Source: Streptomyces cyanogenus
GTDB taxonomy: Bacteria; Actinomycetota; Actinomycetes; Streptomycetales; Streptomycetaceae
Length of the DNA: 64,000 bases
Assembly (NCBI RefSeq): GCF_017526105.1
Contig: NZ_CP071839.1
Location: 3,028,501-3,092,500 of the forward strand
Reading direction: 5' to 3'
Shown: positions 51,999 through 61,809 of the stretch, in pieces
Numbering within the stretch: position 1 is the stretch's first letter
How the letters are laid out: each line of letters opens with the position of its first letter
Notes under the pieces: model-generated
Seen by the model: only the letters and a program-made list of their open reading frames with translations
Databases searched by the model: none
What the model was told of the DNA's origin: nothing
Program-made: the position numbers and the translations under genes

Positions 51999-52999
51999 CC
52001 GCTGTCGTGGAGGTGCGGGACGCGCACGTCGTGCACAGGGCGCGCACCGGCGGCCTGTTCCGGCGGGACCGGGTGTACGCCCTGACCGGCGCCGATCTCT
52101 CCGTGGCGCCCGGTGAGACGGTCGGTGTGGTCGGCGAGTCGGGGTGCGGGAAGTCGACGCTGGCGAAGGTGCTGGTGGGCATCGAGCGGCCGGTGACCGG
52201 GACGGTGTCGTTCGGGGGGCGGGAACTGTGGGCGATGCCGGCCGCCGAGCGCCGGGCCACGGTCGGCGCGGGCACCGGCATGATCTTCCAGGACCCGTCG
52301 ACCGCGCTGAACCGCCGGCTGACGGTCCGCCGCATCCTGCGCGATCCGCTGGACGTCCACCGGCGCGGCACCCGGGCCGAACGGGAGGACCGGGTGCGGG
52401 AGCTGATGAGCCTGGTGGGCCTTCCCCGGGCCCTCGCCGACGCCCTGCCGGGGCAGTTGTCCGGCGGACAGCGGCAGCGCGTCGCCATCGCCCGCGCGCT
52501 CGCCCTGGACCCGGCCCTGGTCGTCGCCGACGAGCCGACCAGCGCGCTGGACGTCTCGGTCCGCGCGCAGATCCTGAACCTGCTGCTCGACCTGAGGGAA
52601 CGCCTCGGGCTGGCCCTGGTGTTCGTCTCGCACGACATCCAGACGGTACGGCGGATGAGCGACCGGGTGATCACCATGTACCTGGGCCGGATCGTGGAGG
52701 AGACCCCGGCCGGCCGGGTCACCGACGCCGCCCGGCACCCGTACACCCGCGCCCTGTTCTCGGCGACGCCCGGTCTGCTGGACCCGGTCGAGCCGATCCC
52801 GCTGAGCGGGCCGGTGCCCTCGGCCACCCGCCCGCCGAGCGGCTGCCCGTTCCGCACCCGCTGCTGGAAGGCCGACGCGGTCTGCGCCGCGTCGATGCCG
52901 GACTTCTCGGCCGCGTCACGGCCCGGACACCGCTTCCGGTGTCACCATCCTGTGCAGGAGGACACGCCGACCCGAGACCTAGCGCGCCAGGAGCCCTGA
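51995..52999 (+). CDS. ABC transporter ATP-binding protein (DppF-type)
   Basis: A 334-residue ATPase: Walker A GESGCGKST (~47), signature LSGGQRQRVAIARAL (~155), Walker B LVVADEPTSALDVS, His switch FVSHDIQTV, and the C-terminal Cys motif CPFRTRCWKADAVC. GTG 51995 overlaps the previous stop codon (GTGA); the next gene begins directly after its TGA. It would pair with the fusion's ATPase domain. Confidence 0.92.
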   Translation: MTAVVEVRDAHVVHRARTGGLFRRDRVYALTGADLSVAPGETVGVVGESGCGKSTLAKVLVGIERPVTGTVSFGGRELWAMPAAERRATVGAGTGMIFQDPSTALNRRLTVRRILRDPLDVHRRGTRAEREDRVRELMSLVGLPRALADALPGQLSGGQRQRVAIARALALDPALVVADEPTSALDVSVRAQILNLLLDLRERLGLALVFVSHDIQTVRRMSDRVITMYLGRIVEETPAGRVTDAARHPYTRALFSATPGLLDPVEPIPLSGPVPSATRPPSGCPFRTRCWKADAVCAASMPDFSAASRPGHRFRCHHPVQEDTPTRDLARQEP

Positions 53000-53941
53000 A
53001 TGACCTTCCAGCTCACCGGTGTCGTACCGCCCGTCTGCACGCCCCTGACGCCGGAGCGGGAGGTGGACGAGCCCTCGCTGCTGCGCCTGGTCGACTTCCT
53101 GGTGGAGTCCGGGGTGCACGGGCTGTTCCTGCTCGGCTCGACCTCGGAGGCGGCCTTCCTCACCGACGCGCAGCGCCGACGGGTGGTGGCGGCCGTCACC
53201 GCGCACGTGGGCGGTCAGCTGCCCGTCCTCGCGGGCGCCATCGACATGACGACGCCGCGGGTCCTGGACCATGTCTCGGCGGTCACCGCGGCCGGCGCGC
53301 AGGCGGTCGTCGTCACCGCGCCCTTCTACGCCCGCACCCACCCCTCGGAGATCGTCCACCACTACCGCCGGATCGCCGCCGCCAGCCCGGTCCCGGTGAT
53401 CGCCTACGACATCCCCGTCGCCGTGCACACCAAGCTCCCCGCCGACGTGGTGCTGGGGCTCGCCGGGGACGGCGTCCTGGCCGGTCTCAAGGACTCCAGC
53501 GGGGACCTGGCGGCCTTCCGGGAGATCGTCGCGGGAGCCCGGGCACACCCCGGGTTCAGTGTGCTGACCGGCTCGGAGCTGATCACCGACGCGTCGCTCA
53601 TGCTGGGCGCCGACGGCGCGGTCCCGGGCCTGGCCAACGTGGACCCGCACGGGTACGTCCGCCTCTACCGCCGGTGCCGGGCGGGCGACCAGGCGGGCGC
53701 GCGGGCCGAACAGGAGCGGCTGTGCGCGCTGTTCGGGATGGTCGGTGTCGGCGATCCGGCGCGGATGGGGGGCAGCTCGGCGGCGCTGGGCGCGTTCAAG
53801 GCGGCACTGCATCTGCGCGGGATCATCGACTGCCCGGTGACCGCCGAGCCGCAGGTCCCGCTGTCCGGCGCGGAGGTCGAGCAGGTCGGCAAGTTCCTGG
53901 CGGCGGCCGGCCTGCTGGGACCGGGACCGGCCCGGCGCTGA
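53000..53941 (+). CDS. DapA/NanA-family aldolase, N-acetylneuraminate lyase-like
   Basis: A 313-residue Class I aldolase of the DHDPS/NAL family. The Schiff-base Lys164 (AGLKDSSG) and Tyr136 (AYDIP) sit at nearly the E. coli NAL positions (165, 137). The carboxylate-binding pair is Ser47-Thr48 (GSTSEA), as in NAL, not the Thr-Thr of DHDPS, and the DHDPS Arg after YNVP is absent. So it cleaves a 2-keto acid rather than making lysine precursor; with the adjacent sialidase, sialic acid is the best guess. The Gly of the GSTGE motif is Ser49 here. Other 2-keto-3-deoxy sugars remain possible. Confidence 0.75.
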   Translation: MTFQLTGVVPPVCTPLTPEREVDEPSLLRLVDFLVESGVHGLFLLGSTSEAAFLTDAQRRRVVAAVTAHVGGQLPVLAGAIDMTTPRVLDHVSAVTAAGAQAVVVTAPFYARTHPSEIVHHYRRIAAASPVPVIAYDIPVAVHTKLPADVVLGLAGDGVLAGLKDSSGDLAAFREIVAGARAHPGFSVLTGSELITDASLMLGADGAVPGLANVDPHGYVRLYRRCRAGDQAGARAEQERLCALFGMVGVGDPARMGGSSAALGAFKAALHLRGIIDCPVTAEPQVPLSGAEVEQVGKFLAAAGLLGPGPARR

Positions 53942-53948
53942 GGGCGAA

Positions 53949-53988
53949 GGGCGGTCACGGTGCGGTCCGTAGGACGAGACGACCGCCC
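53949..53988. terminator. Hairpin between aldolase and sialidase genes
   Basis: GGGCGGTC (53949-53956) and GACCGCCC (53981-53988) form an 8-bp stem between the convergent stop codons. Confidence 0.55.
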
Positions 53989-54000
53989 GCGGTGTGACAC

Positions 54001-55200
54001 CTACGGCAGGCGGAGTCTGCGGAACTCCAGCGACTCGTAGGGGCTGTGGACGCCGGTCTCGTAGAGGACGCCGATGGTGCCGGGGGCGAGCTGGACCAGG
54101 TCGGAGTAGGCGGCCGGGCGGTCCGAGAGGACGCGGAGCCGGGTGAAGGTGCGGCCGGCGTCCCGGCCGGCCCACAGGGCCAGGGCGCGGCGGGCGGTCG
54201 GCACGGAGGGCGCGGAGAACAGCAGGGGCGCTCCGGGGCCGCGGGCCTGCAGGACGCTGCCCTGGACCACGGGGACGGCGTTCAGTGCCGGCTGGACGGT
54301 GAAGGGGCGGTCCAGGGTACGGCCGCCGTCGCGGGAGAAGGCTTCGAGGCGGTTGCCGGGGGCGGTGCCGTTCTGGTCGCGGGCGCTGAAGTAGACGCGG
54401 CCGTCGGGGAGCTGGGCGGCACCGGTCTCGTTCGTGTTGGTCCGGCCGTCGTGGGTGTCGTCCACGAAGCCCAGGTGCCAGGTGTGGCCGAGGTCGTCGC
54501 TGTAGAGGGCGTGGCCGCCGTAGTACCTGTCCTCCCGGCCGGTGTCGTGGGAGCCGGCGGGCGGGGCCGCGGAGTGGTCGGCGGGGACGAGGAGGCGGCT
54601 GGGGCGGCCCCCTCCGGGGGAGTGCGGGCCCCGGGTGAGTGCGAGCGCGTGGCCGGGGCCGGTGGCGTACCAGCGCCAGCCCGGCCGCCTCACCTGGGCG
54701 GTGATGTCCCGCGGGGCGGTGAAGTGCCGCCCGTCGTCCCCGCTGCGCTGCACGAAGACCCGGCGGCCCGGCCCCGGGCCCGCCTCGCCGCGCATGATCT
54801 GCGTCTCCGTCGCGGTTCCGCTGTTCGCGCAGGTCACCAGGACGATCACTCCGGTGCGCGGGTCGACGACGGGCGCCGGGTTGCCCCGGGTGTCCCCCTG
54901 TCCGGCAGCCACCACGGCGAGCGGGCCCCAGGTGCAGCCGCCGTCGGCGGAGCGGCGCAGGACGACGTCGATGTCACCGCTGTCGGCGACCCCGGACCGG
55001 CGGCCCTCGGCGAAGGCCAGGACGGTGCCCTGCCGGCTCGTGACCACGGCCGGGATGCGGTAGACGGCGTAGCCGCCCTGCCCGGCGACGTACGGCACGG
55101 AGGAGGCGCAGCCGCCGGGCGCGGCGTGCGCGGGCGACCGGGCGGTGAGCGAGGTGAGGAGGGCCAGGCAGGCGAGGAGCGAGCGGCTGCGCGGGGTCAC
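54001..55200 (-). CDS. Secreted exo-alpha-sialidase
   Basis: A 399-residue six-bladed beta-propeller of the GH33 type. A signal peptide (from GTG 55200, ending SPAHAA) precedes YRIPAVV, the arginine-triad RIP motif, and EGRRSGVADSGDIDVVLRRS with the catalytic Asp. At least four Asp-box repeats are visible (SADGGCTW, SGDDGRHF, SDDLGHTW, SRDGGRTL, GRDAGRTF). NETGAAQLPDGRVYF holds the likely Glu base and VLYETG the Tyr nucleophile. It releases sialic acid outside the cell; the convergent transporter/aldolase operon probably consumes it. Its GTG overlaps the upstream truncated regulator's stop. Confidence 0.9.
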   Translation of the reverse strand: MTPRSRSLLACLALLTSLTARSPAHAAPGGCASSVPYVAGQGGYAVYRIPAVVTSRQGTVLAFAEGRRSGVADSGDIDVVLRRSADGGCTWGPLAVVAAGQGDTRGNPAPVVDPRTGVIVLVTCANSGTATETQIMRGEAGPGPGRRVFVQRSGDDGRHFTAPRDITAQVRRPGWRWYATGPGHALALTRGPHSPGGGRPSRLLVPADHSAAPPAGSHDTGREDRYYGGHALYSDDLGHTWHLGFVDDTHDGRTNTNETGAAQLPDGRVYFSARDQNGTAPGNRLEAFSRDGGRTLDRPFTVQPALNAVPVVQGSVLQARGPGAPLLFSAPSVPTARRALALWAGRDAGRTFTRLRVLSDRPAAYSDLVQLAPGTIGVLYETGVHSPYESLEFRRLRLP

Positions 55201-55590
55201 CCCCCGATGTTCCCCGGGATCACCAGCCCCGACTCGTGACCCGTGATCACGAGCTGGGCCCGGTCCCGGGCGCCGGCCTTGCCCATGATCCGGCTGACGT
55301 GGGTCCTGGCGGTGAGCGGGCTGAGCCCCAACGTCTCCGCGATCTCGGTGTTGTTGAGGCCGCGGGCGATCAGTGTCAGCACCTCCCGCTCCCGGTCCGA
55401 AAGGCACCCGGGGCCGCCCGTCGCCGGGGTGGAGGGGGTGCGCAGAAACCGCTCGATCAGCCGTGCGGTGGGTCCCGGGGAGAGCAACGCGTCCCCGGCG
55501 GCGACGGTGCGGATCGCGTCGAGGAGGTCGGCCGGGCGGGTGTCCTTCACCAGGCAGCCGGAGGCGCCGGCGCGCAGCGCGTCACGCGGA
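55197..55590 (-). pseudogene. LuxR-type response regulator, C-terminal fragment
   Basis: The frame holds the end of a receiver domain (ALRAGASGCLVKDTRPADLLDAIRTVAAGDALLSP) and a full NarL/LuxR helix-turn-helix (LSDREREVLTLIARGLNNTEIAETLGLSPLTARTHVSRIMGKAGARDRAQLVI). The receiver's phosphorylated Asp and the first ~90 residues are missing; near 55590 the sequence changes into the MMPL gene. It ends overlapping the sialidase start, so a short LuxR-domain protein could still be made and would be unregulated by phosphorylation. Confidence 0.7.
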
Positions 55591-55591
55591 T

Positions 55592-56302
55592 GGTCATGAT
55601 GCCGGCGCTCTGGCCGGTCACGCTGGTGCCGACGGCCTGGTCGAGGCCGTCGGCGGCCGAGCGGGCCAGCAGGTCGGACAGGCCGGCCACGGCGAGCGGG
55701 ACCTGCCACAGCACCCGGCTGCGGTAGATGAGGACGAGCAGGACCGCGACGACGGCGACCGTGGTGTGGAGCAGGGGGCCGCCGAGGGAGGAGTAGACGC
55801 CCGCCGCGTCGGTGGCGAGGGCGGCCGGACCGCCGACCCGTACCGTCAGCCCTCCCTCGCTGTGGGCGGTGCGGCGGACGTCGGCGACGAAGGCGTCCCG
55901 CCGCTTCCCGTCCGCGCCCGGTTCGTTGCTGGTGACCGGGTAGAGCAGCGTGGTGCCGTCGGCGGACGGGACGCCCCGGGGCGGGGTGGCCAGGGTGTGC
56001 TGCCGGGCGACCGCCCCGGTCTGGCGGGCGGCGGTCGCCCGGTCGTCGGCGGTGAGGCCGCCCGCGCGGTGGTGGACGAGGACGAGCCGGGTGGTCTCGC
56101 CGCCGGGCAGCCGGTCCGCCGGCTCGGCGACCCGGGTGGAGTCGGCGGACGCCGGCAGGTGGTCGGTGGCCCGGTCGTGCTGGACGTCGGCGAGCCGGGC
56201 GGCGAAGGGCGGGGCCACGGCCAGCAGTACCACCCACAGCCCCAGCACCAGCCAGGGCAGCCCCCGCCGTCTGCGTGTCTGCCGTGCAGTCATGGCCCCC
56301 AT
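55592..56302 (-). pseudogene. MMPL-family transporter, N-terminal fragment
   Basis: From ATG 56302 the frame reads MGAMTARQTRRRRGLPWLVLGLWVVLLAVAPPF, a first transmembrane helix, then the large periplasmic domain (DHLPASADSTRV ... TNEPGADGKRRDAFVADVR), then helices with VVAVLLVLIYRSRVLWQVPLAVAGLSDLLA and SVTGQSAGIMTI. Full MMPL proteins are 700+ residues with ten or more helices. The similarity stops at about 55592, where the response-regulator fragment begins in another frame. Confidence 0.7.
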
Positions 56303-56467
56303 GGATACGGGCCTCCCTCCGGTACGGATGTCTGGTGACGGCTTCCAGACTTCCGCCGGAAAGGGATGCGTTCGTCGGGCGTGGGAGCGAGTTCGGCGGT
56401 ACTGCCGGGGGCGTCCTCGGGGAGCCGTTACTCCCGGGGGAGTATCGCTCCGGGGGGCGAGGGTGGG

Positions 56468-57163
56468 TCAGGACGGGGTCCGGGCCGCGGCCAGCAGGCG
56501 GGTCACGTCGTCGGAGCAAATGGTGAGGGCCGCGCCGACGGTGGCGAGGGCATCGCGTTCGGCGGGGGTGTAGGGGCCGTCGGCGAGGGCGATCCGGGCG
56601 GCCTGGAGGAGCAGGGCCTCCCGGCCGGCCGGGGCCAGGTGGGGGGCCAGCGGGTCCAGGGACTCGTGCAGCTCTATGGTCAGCCCTGCCCCGCACGGCT
56701 GCTCGAAGTAGCGGCCGGTGTCGGCGGCGAGGGCCTCGACCAGGGCGGCGAGCCGGTCCTCGGTGCAGTCGGCGAAGCCGGCCGCGCGGACCGTGGCGGC
56801 GGCCGTCTCCAGGGCCGTACGGGAACCGGTGCCGCCCGCGGCGAGCACGGCGAGGGCGACGGTGTGCACGGCGTCGCGGAGCATGGCGGCGAAGCGGCGG
56901 GTGGTGGGGTGGTCCAGCACCTCGGTGCCGAAGTGGTGCCCGCAGGCCGCGCACTCCACCACCGGTCCGGTCGCCCCGCGCGGCAGCACGGGCACGCCGA
57001 GCAGGGTGAGCCGGCGGCGCCCGGTGAGCCGCTGGTAGTTGCGGTCGCCGCCACAGCCGGGGCAGAAGAACTCGCCGTCGCCCACCGGTGTCCACGCGAT
57101 GCGGGTGCCCAGGATGCGCACAGCCCTGGCGGCACGGCCGTCTCGTCCCCGTACTGGCAGCAC
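56468..57163 (-). CDS. Zinc-ribbon plus TerB-like domain protein
   Basis: A 231-residue cytoplasmic protein. A zinc ribbon (FFCPGCGGDRNYQ ... VVECAACGHHFG, ~35-80) is followed by an all-helical TerB/DjlA-like domain (LRDAVHTVALAVLAAGG ... ALLLQAARIALADGPYTPAERDALATVGAAL). GTG 57163 has GGAGG at the ideal distance. TerB-type proteins are linked to tellurite and stress responses; actual role unknown. Its promoter contains an inverted repeat at 57205-57223. Confidence 0.8.
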   Translation of the reverse strand: MLPVRGRDGRAARAVRILGTRIAWTPVGDGEFFCPGCGGDRNYQRLTGRRRLTLLGVPVLPRGATGPVVECAACGHHFGTEVLDHPTTRRFAAMLRDAVHTVALAVLAAGGTGSRTALETAAATVRAAGFADCTEDRLAALVEALAADTGRYFEQPCGAGLTIELHESLDPLAPHLAPAGREALLLQAARIALADGPYTPAERDALATVGAALTICSDDVTRLLAAARTPS

Positions 57164-57204
57164 GTCGCACCTCCGTAACCGCACGGCAGCATCGCCGCGC
57201 TGGC

Positions 57205-57223
57205 GTGATGTTAGCCACATCAC
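57205..57223. promoter_or_regulatory. Inverted repeat in TerB-gene promoter
   Basis: GTGATGT (57205-57211) and ACATCAC (57217-57223) are perfect 7-bp arms with a 5-bp spacer, about 40 bp upstream of the TerB-like gene's start. Probable operator. Confidence 0.5.
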
Positions 57224-57294
57224 CGAGGTGGAGTCAGTACCCCGGACGAGACCTTTCCGTGACCTGAGGGGCACGATGGCCGATAAGTGACGGT

Positions 57295-57324
57295 GCCCCG
57301 ACCGCCGTACACAGCGGTCGGGGC
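57295..57324 (-). terminator. leuA terminator
   Basis: GCCCCGACCGC (57295-57305) and GCGGTCGGGGC (57314-57324) form a perfect 11-bp stem 25 bp past the leuA stop. Confidence 0.75.
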
Positions 57325-57348
57325 GCCGGAAGAACCGGTCGGACGGGG

Positions 57349-59085
<1,737 letters not shown>

Positions 59086-59112
59086 TCAGGATGTCCGGAT
59101 ATCCGAGTGGAC

Positions 59113-59155
59113 GGCCGACGACGCAACGCCAAGCTCCGCGGGGAGGGAGTCGGCC
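59113..59155 (-). promoter_or_regulatory. Stem between leuA leader and leuA
   Basis: GGCCGAC (59113-59119) and GTCGGCC (59149-59155) form a 7-bp stem with an inner CTCC/GGAG hairpin, immediately after the leader stop codon and before the leuA ribosome-binding site. It is the likely attenuator structure. Confidence 0.45.
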
Positions 59156-59159
59156 TCGA

Positions 59160-59207
59160 CTACAGGCCCTCGCCGCGGCAGCTAAGAAGAAGCAGCCAGA
59201 AACGCAT
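59160..59207 (-). CDS. leuA leader peptide
   Basis: ATG 59207 opens a 15-codon ORF, MRFWLLLLSCRGEGL then TAG. It contains four consecutive Leu codons, CTG CTT CTT CTT; CTT is a rare codon in high-GC Streptomyces. A stem-loop follows directly. This is the layout of transcription/translation attenuation by leucyl-tRNA shortage: ribosome stalling at the Leu run would alter the folding upstream of leuA. The peptide itself has no expected function. Confidence 0.8.
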   Translation of the reverse strand: MRFWLLLLSCRGEGL

Positions 59208-59411
59208 GATGTTCCGCAGCCTAGCCGAGCCGTTCCGGGTGCGCGGGCCTGTCCCAGTATGCGGGACCACTCGGCAAAACAGGACAAAAAGTGCGCTGGA
59301 CCACATCGACGTAGCACAACGTCACGGACCGTCGCGCCCCCTGTCCGGGTATTTCACCAATCATGGTGGCAGGTAGTGACACGGGCGTCACACAGTGCAA
59401 GTGTGCCGAAC

Positions 59412-60482
59412 ATGACGACCAACGGGGGCTACCAGCCCGTCTTCTGCACGATCGTGCCGCCGCACGTCCTCGACCGGCTCGCCCGCAACGAGGACCCCAC
59501 GCTCTCCGGCCCGGCCCGCCGGTCCCTGGAGCACGACGCCTACCAGCGCACCAAGCGCCGCCTGACCACGGTGATCGGTGCGCCCGCCGTCGCCCCGCCC
59601 GCCGGTGCCGCCGCCGACCAGCCGCACCGCACGATCTACGACGCCGAACACGCCCAGGACCTGCCCGGCACCAAGGTCCGCGAGGAGGGCTCCGAGCCCG
59701 GCACCGACGCCACGGTCAACCGCGCCTACGCGGGCCTGGGCGCCACCTTCGACCTGTACCTGAAGGCGTACGGCCGGCACTCCATCGACGACGACGGGCT
59801 GCCGCTGGACGCCACCGTGCACTTCGGCGAGGGCTACGACAACGCCTTCTGGAACGGCGAGCAGATGGTGTTCGGCGACGGCGACGGCGAGATCTTCCTC
59901 GACTTCACCATCCCGGTCGACGTCATCGGGCACGAGCTGACCCACGGCGTCACCCAGCACACCGCCAACCTGACCTACTTCGGGCAGCCCGGCGCGCTCA
60001 ACGAGTCGCTCTCCGACGTCTTCGGCTCGCTGATCAAGCAGTACACGCTCGGCCAGACCGCCGCCGAGGCCGACTGGCTGATCGGCGCCGGGCTCCTCGC
60101 CCCGCGCGTCACCGGCACCGCCCTGCGCTCGATGAAGGCCCCGGGCACGGCGTACGACGACGACGTCCTCGGCAAGGACCCGCAGCCGGCGAAGATGGAG
60201 GACTACGTCCGCACGGGCCGCGACAACGGCGGGGTGCACATCAACTCCGGCATCCCGAACCACGCCTTCTACCTGGCCGCCACCGCCCTCGGCGGCTACG
60301 CCTGGGAGAAGGCCGGGCAGGTCTGGTACGACGTGCTCACCGGCGGCGAACTGAAGGAGGACGCCCTCTTCGCCGACTTCGCCACGCTGACGGTGAAGGC
60401 GGCCCGGGAGCGGTTCGGCGCCGGTGGCGAACTGCAGGCCGTGCAGAAGGCGTGGGAACAGGTGGGGGTGCGGACTCTGTAG
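59412..60482 (+). CDS. M4-family metalloprotease, protealysin-like, without signal peptide
   Basis: A 356-residue thermolysin-like protease. Zinc motif His174-Glu175-x-x-His178 (GHELTH) with Glu198 in ALNESLSD, 19 residues on. A short N-terminal pro-segment (FCTIVPPHVLDRLARNEDPTL ... RRSLEHDAYQRTKR) is of the protealysin type; there is no export signal. Start ATG 59412 (or GTG three codons upstream) lacks a clear ribosome-binding site. The next gene encodes a matching inhibitor, and the pair forms a small operon. The role may be cytoplasmic or released on lysis. Confidence 0.9.
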   Translation: MTTNGGYQPVFCTIVPPHVLDRLARNEDPTLSGPARRSLEHDAYQRTKRRLTTVIGAPAVAPPAGAAADQPHRTIYDAEHAQDLPGTKVREEGSEPGTDATVNRAYAGLGATFDLYLKAYGRHSIDDDGLPLDATVHFGEGYDNAFWNGEQMVFGDGDGEIFLDFTIPVDVIGHELTHGVTQHTANLTYFGQPGALNESLSDVFGSLIKQYTLGQTAAEADWLIGAGLLAPRVTGTALRSMKAPGTAYDDDVLGKDPQPAKMEDYVRTGRDNGGVHINSGIPNHAFYLAATALGGYAWEKAGQVWYDVLTGGELKEDALFADFATLTVKAARERFGAGGELQAVQKAWEQVGVRTL

Positions 60483-60503
60483 TTCCGTACTACACATCGA
60501 CCC

Positions 60504-60770
60504 ATGCGGATTCGAGTACGGCGCACGGGTGGTTTCGCGGGCATCGAGCGCCGGGCCGAGGTGGACACCTCGGTCCGGCCCGACGCCGCCGAGTGGCAGG
60601 CCCTGGCCGAGCGCGTCCTGGCGTCCGGCCGGAGCACGCCTCCGGCCGGCGTCCCGGACGGCTTCGGCTACGAGATCACGGTGGACGGCCGCACGGTGTA
60701 CGCGGCGGATCCCCGACTGACCGAGGACGAGCGGGAGTTGGTGTCCCGGGTGCTGAAGGAGGGCGCCTAG
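60504..60770 (+). CDS. Emfourin-like (M4in) protealysin inhibitor
   Basis: An 88-residue protein matching emfourin-family inhibitors of M4 proteases. The N-terminal MRIRVRRTGGFAGIERRAEVDTS, the loop after PAGVPDGFGYEITVDGRT, and a C-terminal helix LTEDERELVSRVL are recognisable. Emfourins are encoded beside protealysin-like proteases and block the active site. It begins 21 bp after the protease stop, so the two are probably co-transcribed and keep the enzyme inactive in the cell. Confidence 0.82.
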   Translation: MRIRVRRTGGFAGIERRAEVDTSVRPDAAEWQALAERVLASGRSTPPAGVPDGFGYEITVDGRTVYAADPRLTEDERELVSRVLKEGA

Positions 60771-60798
60771 GGCCGCCGCGCACCCGCCCGGTGGCGCG

Positions 60799-61445
60799 TC
60801 ACGGCCGGGCCGTGGCGCGGCCCACGCTCAGGCAGGTGTACCCGAGCCCGGCCAGGGCGGCCGGGTCGAGCAGGTTGCGGCCGTCGAAGACGACGCGGCC
60901 GCGCATCAGGTCCCGGGCCGCCGTCCAGTCCGCGTCGAGCAGATCGCGCCACTCGGTGACGACGACGGCGGCGTCGGCGCCGGTGAGCGCGTCCAGGACG
61001 GTGGGCCGGCGCTCGGCCTGGTTCCAGGGTGCGGCGTCGGCCGGCCGGGCCATGGGGTCCCAGCAGGTGAGGGCGGCCCCCTCGGCGAGCAGGCGGGCGG
61101 CCGGCACGGTGCTCGGCGCCTCCCGCATGTCGTCCGTGCCGGGCTTGATGGTCATGCCGAGCAGAGCGACGCGCTTGCCGCGCAGGGTGCCGAGCTCGGC
61201 CTTGAGACGCTGGACGGCACGGCGCGGCTGGAGGTCGTTGACCTCGATGACGGCGTTGAGCAGCTGGAAGGAGTAACCGGAGTTGCTGGCCATCGCGCGC
61301 AGTGCCCGTGAGTCCTTCGGGAAGCAGGAACCGCCGTAGCCGAGACCGGCGTTGAGGAAGTGGCGGCCCAGGCGGTGGTCGAGTCCGACGGCGTCGGCGA
61401 CCCGGGTGACGTCGGCCCCCGTGACCTCGCAGACGGTGGCGAGGT
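60799..61445 (-). pseudogene. UDP-glucose 6-dehydrogenase, C-terminal fragment
   Basis: The minus frame contains the centre and C-terminal domain of UGD: LATVCEVTGADVTRVADAVGLDHRLGRHFLNAGLGYGGSCFPKDSRALRAMA with the catalytic Cys (GGSCFPKD), then GKRVALLGMTIKPGTDDMREAPS. The N-terminal NAD domain (~200 residues) is missing. Near 61445 the sequence becomes the other fragment. The complete enzyme would oxidise UDP-glucose to UDP-glucuronate. Confidence 0.75.
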
Positions 61446-61749
61446 CTGGATGCTCCTGGTCGAGCCCCTCGCCTACGGCAACCTGCCGCCGCGCAGCATG
61501 CTGGTCGTGCCGTTCCTCATCGGCTGGGCCCAGGGCCTGCGTTACCTCGGCATCATCCGCTCCGACGAACGCATCCGCTCGCGCGCGCTCACCTGGCTCG
61601 CCATGCCGGCCGCCATCGTCCTTGCCTGGACCGTGCTGCGCTGGCTGCGCTGGTACGGCATCGCCACGTGCGCCAGGACCGGGTGGGGCACCCGTCAGAA
61701 CGGCGCCGAGGTCACCCTCGCCGGCGCCGCGTCCACCAGCCCGGTGTGA
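61446..61749 (+). pseudogene. Glycosyltransferase family 2 (polysaccharide synthase-like), C-terminal fragment
   Basis: The plus frame reads EVWMLLVEPLAYGNLPPRSMLVVPFLIGWAQGLRYLGIIRSDERI, then a transmembrane segment and CARTGWGTRQNGAEVTL. These resemble the last part of membrane GT2 polysaccharide synthases found beside UGD in streptomycetes. The catalytic N-terminal part is missing. Together with the UGD fragment, divergent arms of an exopolysaccharide locus have been joined by a deletion. Confidence 0.65.
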
Positions 61750-61809
61750 CCCGCCCGGCCGGTGCGACCCACCGGCCCCGCGTGACCCGCCGGCACCCGG
61801 CCCCGGGCA

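Noticed and set aside
53000..53941. Lysine-pathway dihydrodipicolinate synthase (dapA)
   Set aside because: Ser-Thr instead of Thr-Thr in the binding motif, no Arg after the YDIP segment, and an ABC transporter/sialidase context argue against DHDPS.
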